From the NCBI RefSeq assembly GCF_020360975.1, contig NW_025408673.1, forward strand, positions 1,426,001 through 1,490,000: a stretch of DNA of 64,000 nucleotides, in the 5' to 3' direction. The DNA comes from Hirsutella rhossiliensis (taxonomy: Eukaryota > Ascomycota > Sordariomycetes > Hypocreales > Ophiocordycipitaceae). Position numbers and translations under genes: made by a program. The notes under the pieces are model-generated. The model was not told the DNA's origin, searched no databases, and worked only from the letters and a program-made list of their open reading frames with translations. Of the stretch, positions 57,269 through 64,000 are shown piece after piece; the stretch's first letter is position 1; each line of letters opens with the position of its first letter.

Positions 57269-57725
57269 TATCGCGAAGCGTAGCTTAATTTTATAGTTCT
57301 TAGAGATATCCCTTAGTAGGAGGGACTAAGGAAGCTAAAAACACCTAGTATAAAAGAAGGAGCTAAAAAGAGGTATAGAAAGGAGGATAGGGGTATAAGG
57401 GAAAGTATAAAGTAGCGAGAGATAAGATAGATATACCGGAAACGGCTAGAAAGGAGGGGAAAAACCGGTAAAAAGCTCGGTAGTTAAAAGGATATTAGTA
57501 GCTTCTTTAAGTAGGATCTTCTTTATTAATTAATATACTAAACGGGTATAAAGAAGGGCGTTAAATAGAAGAAAGAAGGATAATTAAGGCAATATAATAA
57601 TTACTCCCTTACCTTTATTACTGCTCCCTTAAGAATTAAATCTCTCTACCCTACCTATCCGACCCCTTACTTTTAATTTTACCTTCGTATATTTTTATAT
57701 ACTTCTCGCCTATCTCTTTACGAGA
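57269..57725 (+). repeat. 5' LTR of A3 (short form, 457 bp)
   Basis: TATCGCGAAGCG to TCTTTACGAGA. Lacks the 28-bp segment between AGTAGCGA-like repeats that is present in A1. Confidence 0.93.
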
Positions 57726-57742
57726 GTTATAAGCCCGGGAGG
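57726..57742 (+). promoter_or_regulatory. Primer-binding site of A3
   Basis: GTTATAAGCCCGGGAGG directly follows the LTR, identical to the first site in D. Confidence 0.75.
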
Positions 57743-57879
57743 AATAGTATTCCTATACCTTCCGGCTACTATAAAAGGCACCTTCTTATATCCCTCGTAG
57801 CTCCCGTTTACCCCTCTTACTAGAAAAGCCGAATTTTAACCGACTTTTCTACCCCCCCCTCTTCTTCCGCAACGATAAC

Positions 57880-60800
57880 GAAAATCGACTCCTTTACTAT
57901 CCCTACGGTCTATAAGACGATTCTTATAGAGCCCTAAGATTAGGATAAGTAGGTAAAGGAGCTACGGGCTTATATAAATAGAACTATCTATAATTTAGTC
58001 TTCTTTAATAAGTAGGACCCTCTTAAGCCCCCTCTTTATCCTAGGGTAATAGACTTTATAGAGGGAGCTTCCCTCCTTTCTAAGCTAACCTCTATATAAT
58101 AAAGAGCTTTTTTTGCTGCCTTAGGTAACTACGAGAGTTACTAAAAGGAATACCTCTATAAAACGAAGCTACTAATAGCTACTTATATAGCGATAATAGA
58201 ATCCGTTAGTGCCGTAAAGCTAATCTCTCTTTAAGAGGAAGAGACTCCTAGGCAGTAGCTTTTAAAGCTCGAGACCTCGATAGCTCCCTTAAGAGGTTAT
58301 ATAACTAACCGTATTAAGAAGACCTATATAGCCTACCTAGGAGCCTTTTCTACTAGGAACCTACTAGCTTTTTCGTAGCTAGCTAAGTAGGAAGAAATCC
58401 TTAAGGAAGCTAACTAATACTTCTTTATAGAAGCTCTTTCTAGCTAGTAGCTACGGGATATATCTCTACTAATAAAGCCTATTAGTAACGGTTACTAGAC
58501 TATCTTTCGAGAAGCTAGCCGGGAACTAAACGAAGAGGCTACTAAAGTATAATAGTAAGTAGTCCTATTCCTTCGTAGCTAGTACTCGACCTAGACGGCT
58601 CGACCTATAGCTGCTATAGCCCTTATTACTACGGCCCCCGCTATTGCTATTGCGGCTGTTACTCCTTCGGCTCCTCCTCCCTTAAGAGCATTAATACTAT
58701 CTTTAACGGCTGCTATAGGCCCGGCCCCGGCTCCGCCTCTTACTCCGGGCCCGGCCCCGGTCCCGTTAGTTAGACCGGCCCGACTAGTCCCCTAATAGAC
58801 CTTTTAGTCTATTAGTCGAAAAATCAAGGAACTAGTCGAAATCGAACCTCGTTAATATTAGCAATAAGGGGTAAAAAGGGGGGGTTTTTAAGCAAACCTT
58901 CTAGATCGGGACGAGGATTCCTTAAAGAGACAACGTATAAGGAGGAATCGACCTACCTACTAAGCATATAAAAAGCCCTATTAGCTAGAAGACTACTAGT
59001 AGGTCTTCGAGGAAAACCGACTTAAAGGAGTTAACCTTTTAAAGAGACTATAAGAAATAGTATAATAGTCTCTTAAGGAGGACCCCTCGTTATAGAAGAA
59101 GATAGACGAGATTTAGGTTACTAAGAAATAGTAACTAATAACGCCGCTGCCCTTATTTAAGCTGTAAATTCGAGGAAAAATCGTTAGCATAGTAAATCCG
59201 GCATTTATCTTCCTTATAGATTAGTAAGACTAACCGTTAGGACCCTCCGACTATCCCCTACGAAAATCAGCTATCCTTAACTCTAGTACTTCCCTTAATA
59301 TCTATAATATACTCTTACGATTCCGGTCCTTTAAGAAGGCACGAAAGGAATATCTTATTACCGGGGAATTAACCGTATAGATAAAGGGATATAGAAGGGT
59401 GAATTTTACGATAAAATTACCTAACGGATCTATACGAATTCTTCGACGAAAAAGGGTAGCTTTTTGCCCTCGATTTTTAATAAGCTTAATTTCCTTCCGC
59501 CTTTTTCGTAAGGAAGGAATCTTCTAGGATATAACGTCTAAGCCTATAAGGCTAGTCTAGAAGAATTAGACTATTAGGCTTATCGAGAGAAATTCGGTTA
59601 ATTTATTCTCGAATTCTAACCTATTTATAGGAAGGAACTACTCGAGAAGTTAGCTTTCCTTGCTCGAAGGAGGGTAGGTTTAAAGGACCCTCTTCTAGTA
59701 GCCTAAGGAGACGGTATTCTTTAGCACGCACGACTTAGTTACCCGGGCCCCCTAGCTTTATATAAGCTAGGTTAATAATAGGGCGTACGAATAAGGGGAC
59801 TAAAGACCGTCGAATATAAATACTATAGCTAAGGAAAGACTAAGAGACGAATTTCTAGACGGACCTTAATACGGCCGGACCAGCCGTATAAGGAAATTTA
59901 GGTCGACTAGACTAATATTTCTAGGGATTAAGAAAGCTTCGTTAAGGTAATATTCTTTATAGATACTTCTTTAAGGATAGTTTTCCCTTATTTCCTATAG
60001 ACCTACCTAAGTAAGTATAACTAGTCTGCCCTTTAAGACTTCGTTAACTAGATAAAATCCTACTTTAGCTATAAAGTAAAGAAGATATAGTTTAATAGAG
60101 AGCTATTTACGAAGGATATCTTAAATTAGCTTCGAAAAAGGGGCATTTTACCCCTCCCGTTAGTACTAAATACCTAGGCCTAGAACGGAGGGGCAGAAAG
60201 ATTAGGGGGTGCTATAATAGAAAAGGCCCGTATAATAAGACTTACTATAAGGCTTCTATATAACCTTTAGAAGGAAGTCGTTAAGACCGCCTATTACTTA
60301 TAGAACTAGACCCTTAGAGGGACTACCTAAGGAATAGACTAGAAATCCCCCCTTAAGCTCTTTATAAAGAAGAGGGCCTCGCTAGCCTACCTTTATACCT
60401 ATAGCTATAAGGTATACGTAATAACTACCGATATATAGCTAAAAAGGAAGAAGAAAAGAAAGCTTAATCCTAGAGCCTTTATTAGTTACCTTATCGGCTA
60501 TAATTCTATAAATATATTCCGGATCTAGATTCCTCTTTTATAGAAGGTTATTTTAACTAAGGATATAATTTTCGACGAATCTAGCTTCTTTAACGGAAAG
60601 AGGGATTAATAGCCCTTCTTACTCTTAGAGCGTTAGCTAATTTAGAAGATCTAAATCCCCCCTTCCTAACAGTCTTAAGAAGAGGTCCTAGATAAGGAAA
60701 CGGAAGAAGAAACCAACGTTAAAGTAGTCGAGGATAACGCCGACTTTAAAGAAAAAGAGGAAGCTACTAGATTAGATAATCTAAACGAAGAAGGAGACTA

Positions 60801-62740
60801 TAGGAAAGCGGTAGAGCTAGAATACGCCTGCCTCCCTACGCCTCCTCTTATAGAAAAAGAAGATCTAGAAGTAGCTTTTTTAGTTAGTCTTCCTATCTCG
60901 ACCCCTAAGGGGGTAGGAAAGGCACCTCTATTAAAGGATTATCTAGCTGCCTTTTTATCCCTGCTTTAAGAAGCAAAGGAAGGTATAGGGCCCGATATAG
61001 ATACTAAAGAAGACTAACCTCTCCCCTATTTTAACCGATTTTCTAACTTCTACCTAACGCTAATAGAAGACGGTTCCTATAGAGCGTTTATAGTAGGCCG
61101 GCCTTTTAAGCTAGTATTAGTAAGGAAGGTATATAAAAGAGACCTCCTAGACCTACTAGTAAACTAGATATAGCTAGAAAGACACCCCTTTAGAGACTAG
61201 TTTTTCTAGGCCTAGAAAGACTACCTAGCCTTATATAAAGAGATAGGGTCTTTTAAAGAGGTCCTTAAGGAAAAGGTAAGAGGAAAATAGGTCCTTAGCT
61301 ATAAGTAGGTCTTTATCTATAAGACTAATAAATATAGCTTCCTTTAAAAGTATAAAGCCTAGCTAGTTATCTATAGGAACTAATAGGAAAAAGGGGATCT
61401 TCTTATTAAGGCAACTACCTTAGTAGGGATATCTTTTTAGACCCTTATAGCTATAGTAGTAGAATTCGACCTCGAACTTAATTAGATAGATATAGTTAAT
61501 GCCTTTATTAACTGCTTACTTAAGGAAGAAGAAGTTATCTATATACGCCTTCTACTAAGCTTCTAATAAATAGGAAAGGTTCTATAGCTTAGGAAAGCTC
61601 TATACGGATTATAAAGATTACCCCTTCTTTAGTAATAGTATTTAATAGGTTCCCTCGAAGCCCTAAGCTTTAAGAAAGTCCCTTAGGAACCGTATATAAT
61701 ATAGAAGGGTAAAATCACGGTCTTTTTCTACGTCGACGATATTATTTACGCGTACCTAAAAGAGGAAGAAGCTGCTACTAGGGAGGCTATATAAGGTCTA
61801 TAATAAAGGTATAAGATAACTAAGCTAGGGGAGCTAAAGTAGTTCCTAGGGATATAAATCCTTTAGAATAGGTCCTAATAGACTATCTAGCTTACCTAGG
61901 ACGCCTATATCGATTAGGTCGCTTATAAATTCCTCCTTAATTCCCTCGATAAGAAGCTTCCCTCTACGCCTATATTAAATAAAGAGCTTTTACCTAATCC
62001 GTCCTTTTAAGCTAGGGAGTAAGAGAAACACTAATATTAATAGAAGGTAGGCTCCTTTTTTTTAGCTATTTCTACTAGACCGGATATCTCTTTTACGGTC
62101 TCCTAGCTAGCTAGGCATAACTAGAATCCTAGCCCTAAGCATTAAGAAGTAGTAGATAGAGCTATCCTTTATCTCTATTTAACGAGATTATATAGTCTAT
62201 GCCTAGGAGGGTAGGGAAAGAAATAAGCTACCGAAATCTTCCTTTATTCGAGCGATTAGTCCTTTACGGATAATTCCTTAGATAGAAAGAGCTTATAAGG
62301 GTATATTATATCCCTTTTTAAAGGAACTATTACTTAGAGAGCTTTAAAGTAAGCTACCGTTATAACTTTTAGTACGGAGGCAAAGCTACTAGCTCTTTTA
62401 AAAGCGTTAAAATAAGCGATTTTCCTTAGCTAGCTATTAATATCTCTATAACTATAAATCCCGACCCTATTAGCTATAGAATACGATAATATATAGACTA
62501 TACGAATTCTTATAGAAAATAGTAAGTTATTAACCTAGCTATAGTATATTAATATCTACTAGTATTAGTTACGCTAAGAGGTCTAAAAGGGACTTATTTC
62601 CGTTTATTAGGTTCTAATAGTATTAATAAAAGCCGATAGTCTTACGAAGCCCTTACTAAAGTAGAAGCTAGCTATCTTCTTATAGTAAATTAGGCTAGAA
62701 GACGTTCGAGAGAAGCTATCCTTAGAGGCCTGCCTTAAGA
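57880..62740 (+). pseudogene. A3 gag-pol remnant
   Basis: Same domain series as in D: gag with Pro/Ala hinge (58,600-58,770), protease near 59,270, pre-integrase block near 59,720-59,850, integrase to about 60,600, the acidic linker, RT with FYVDDIIY (about 61,728-61,750) and RNase H to about 62,740. About 100 bp around the zinc knuckle differs from D (58,930-59,010), and the knuckle is not readable there. TAG stops at Gln/Trp positions recur throughout. Confidence 0.88.
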
Positions 62741-63060
62741 ATCTACGAGAGGAGCTAATAGTATATATAAGAAGGTAACGTCTATAGCTAAAGAAAAGGA
62801 AGAGGTTTTTCCCTTTAAAGGGCCCCCTATTTTAATTAGGTTTTTCCCTTTATAGAAGGCCCCCTTTCCTATAGGACTTTCCCCTCTTTAGGCCCCTTTT
62901 CCTTAAGTAGGTCTAAAAGAGCCTATAGACCTAAAAGGGCCCCTGCTTTCCTTAAGTAAAGGGAGAAGTATAGAGCTAAGAACCTCCTCTATACGCTTAC
63001 TAGCCCGAAGCCGTATTAGCTATGCCCTTACTATAAGGGCAGGCTATAGCTAAGGGGGTA
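62741..63060 (+). other. A3 3' untranslated region and polypurine tract
   Basis: C/G-run-rich non-coding region as in D, ending in the tract AAGGGGGTA (63,052-63,060) before the 3' LTR. Confidence 0.75.
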
Positions 63061-63517
63061 TATCGCGAAGCGTAGCTTAATTTTATAGTTCTTAGAGATA
63101 TCCCTTAGTAAGGGGGACTAAGGAAGCTAAAAACACCCGGTATAAAAGAAGGAGCTAAAAAGAGGTATAAAAAGAAGGGTAGGGGTATAAGGGTAAGTAT
63201 AAAGTAGCGAGAGATAAGATAGATATACCGGAAACGGCTAGAAAGGAGGGGAAAAACTAGTAAAAAGCTCGGTAGTTAAAAGGATATTAGTAGCTTATTT
63301 AAGTAGGATCTTCTTTATTAATTAAGATACTAGACGGGTATAAAGAGGGGCGTTAGATAAAGGAAAGAAGGATAATTAAGGCAATATAATAATTACTCCC
63401 CTACCTTTATTACTACTCCCTTAAGAATTAAATCTCTCTGCCCTGCCTATCCGACCCCTTACTTCTAATTTCACCTTTATATATTTTTATATACTTCTCG
63501 CCTATCTCTTCGCGAGA
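63061..63517 (+). repeat. 3' LTR of A3 (457 bp)
   Basis: TATCGCGAAGCG to CTTCGCGAGA, the same length as the 5' LTR, followed by TTAAT. Confidence 0.93.
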
Positions 63518-64000
63518 TTAATACCTATATTATTAAGGAAATTCCTATAGATATTTAGTATAAGGTCTTATAGGATTCTTTATATTATCCTTATAAATTA
63601 GCCGACTAAGTTTATAGCCCCTTAAGGAAGTATATATATATATAAGAGGCTAATAAGTATCGCGAATATTATTAAGTTATAGCTTTTAATATTAAAAGGG
63701 ATCTAATTATAGCTTAAAAAAAGGTCTAGGAGGAAAAGGATCTTATATATTAAGAAGTAGTCGCTAAACTTATTTATATTTAGTAGTAGGTTTATATCTC
63801 TTATTATAATAGTATTTATATATATAGCGGAATTAATTAAGCGTAGTCCTCTATCTTTCTTTACTACTAAGAAAAAAGGGTTCTTATAAGGCCTATACCC
63901 TTTTTTAAAGACTCTTATTTCTAGTTTAATTTTAAGGATATCGATAACTTTCTACTCTATTACTTTTAGGATCGGGATTAAATCTACTTACTATACCTTA
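63518..64000 (-). pseudogene. Gypsy element H RT N-terminal remnant, continues past the window
   Basis: Read on the minus strand, about 63,940-63,830 gives a RIP form of YRNPFFLVVKKDRGLRLIN, the first conserved block of gypsy RT (here RTLFS..QRKIEDYA.LI). The frame leads toward A3, and the rest of RT is at 57,263 and below. Protease, gag and the 5' LTR of H would lie right of the window. Confidence 0.72.

Larger units (their letters stand above)
57269..63517 (+). mobile_element. Full-length Ty1/copia element A3, nested in H
   Basis: Two 457-bp LTRs and the perfect target duplication TTAAT (57,264-57,268; 63,518-63,522). The internal region is colinear with A1 and D. RIP damage is intermediate, between A1 and D. 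The H pol frame continues on both sides. Confidence 0.95.

Noticed and set aside
1..64000. CRISPR arrays, bacterial operons, ribosome-binding sites or riboswitches
   Set aside because: No regular short repeats with spacers and no prokaryotic gene organisation; content is eukaryotic retrotransposons altered by RIP.

Overview
The window looks like one AT-rich, gene-free block from a filamentous ascomycete (Pezizomycotina) genome. Nearly all of it is LTR and LINE retrotransposons inserted into one another and damaged by repeat-induced point mutation (RIP). Over most of it TpA is very common and CpA/TpG are almost absent, and the wrecked reading frames break mainly at TAG/TAA where Gln or Trp codons are expected. 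I see no intact host gene, tRNA, rRNA or CRISPR array; every longer open frame lies in a transposon relic. Family letters (A to H) are mine and were assigned by comparing copies inside the window.

Layout. (1) 1-15,438: a Ty1/copia element A1 (826 to about 13,913) split by a second copia element B (4,333-11,570). B itself carries a solo A LTR (9,217-9,701) and a solo C LTR (10,252-10,948), each with a 5-bp target duplication. A1 lacks its 3' LTR and runs into an inverted, little-mutated A fragment (A4). (2) 15,439-24,822: unrecognised segment X, two B solo LTRs in opposite orientation, a B deletion derivative, a fragment of Ty3/gypsy element F, and two Tad-like LINE copies. Swapped target duplications show that 17,290-21,670 was inverted by recombination between the two B LTRs. 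(3) 24,823-34,173: unrecognised remnants around a relatively young composite element D (26,133-32,373). D consists of a 98-bp-LTR TRIM-like unit that holds a complete A internal region plus an A LTR, joined at the shared primer-binding site. (4) 34,174-54,581: gypsy element F with 186-bp LTRs, broken by a nearly full-length LINE (G1), a full-length minus-strand gypsy element E (41,821-49,663, TSD AGATC) and a deleted copia element C (52,092-54,038, TSD TAAAG). (5) 54,582-64,000: a minus-strand gypsy pol (H) split by a full-length A copy (A3, 57,269-63,517, TSD TTAAT).

The elements do not act together as a pathway; they form a layered record. The heavily RIP-mutated copies (A1, B, E, H) are probably the older layer. 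The copies that keep CpA/TpG (D, A4, C) are probably the younger one. A and D, and probably B, show a primer-binding site resembling the complement of the initiator tRNA-Met anticodon arm, which suggests half-tRNA priming as in Drosophila copia. The most notable structures are composite D, the LTR-mediated inversion, and a long low-complexity C-terminal extension on the F polyprotein.
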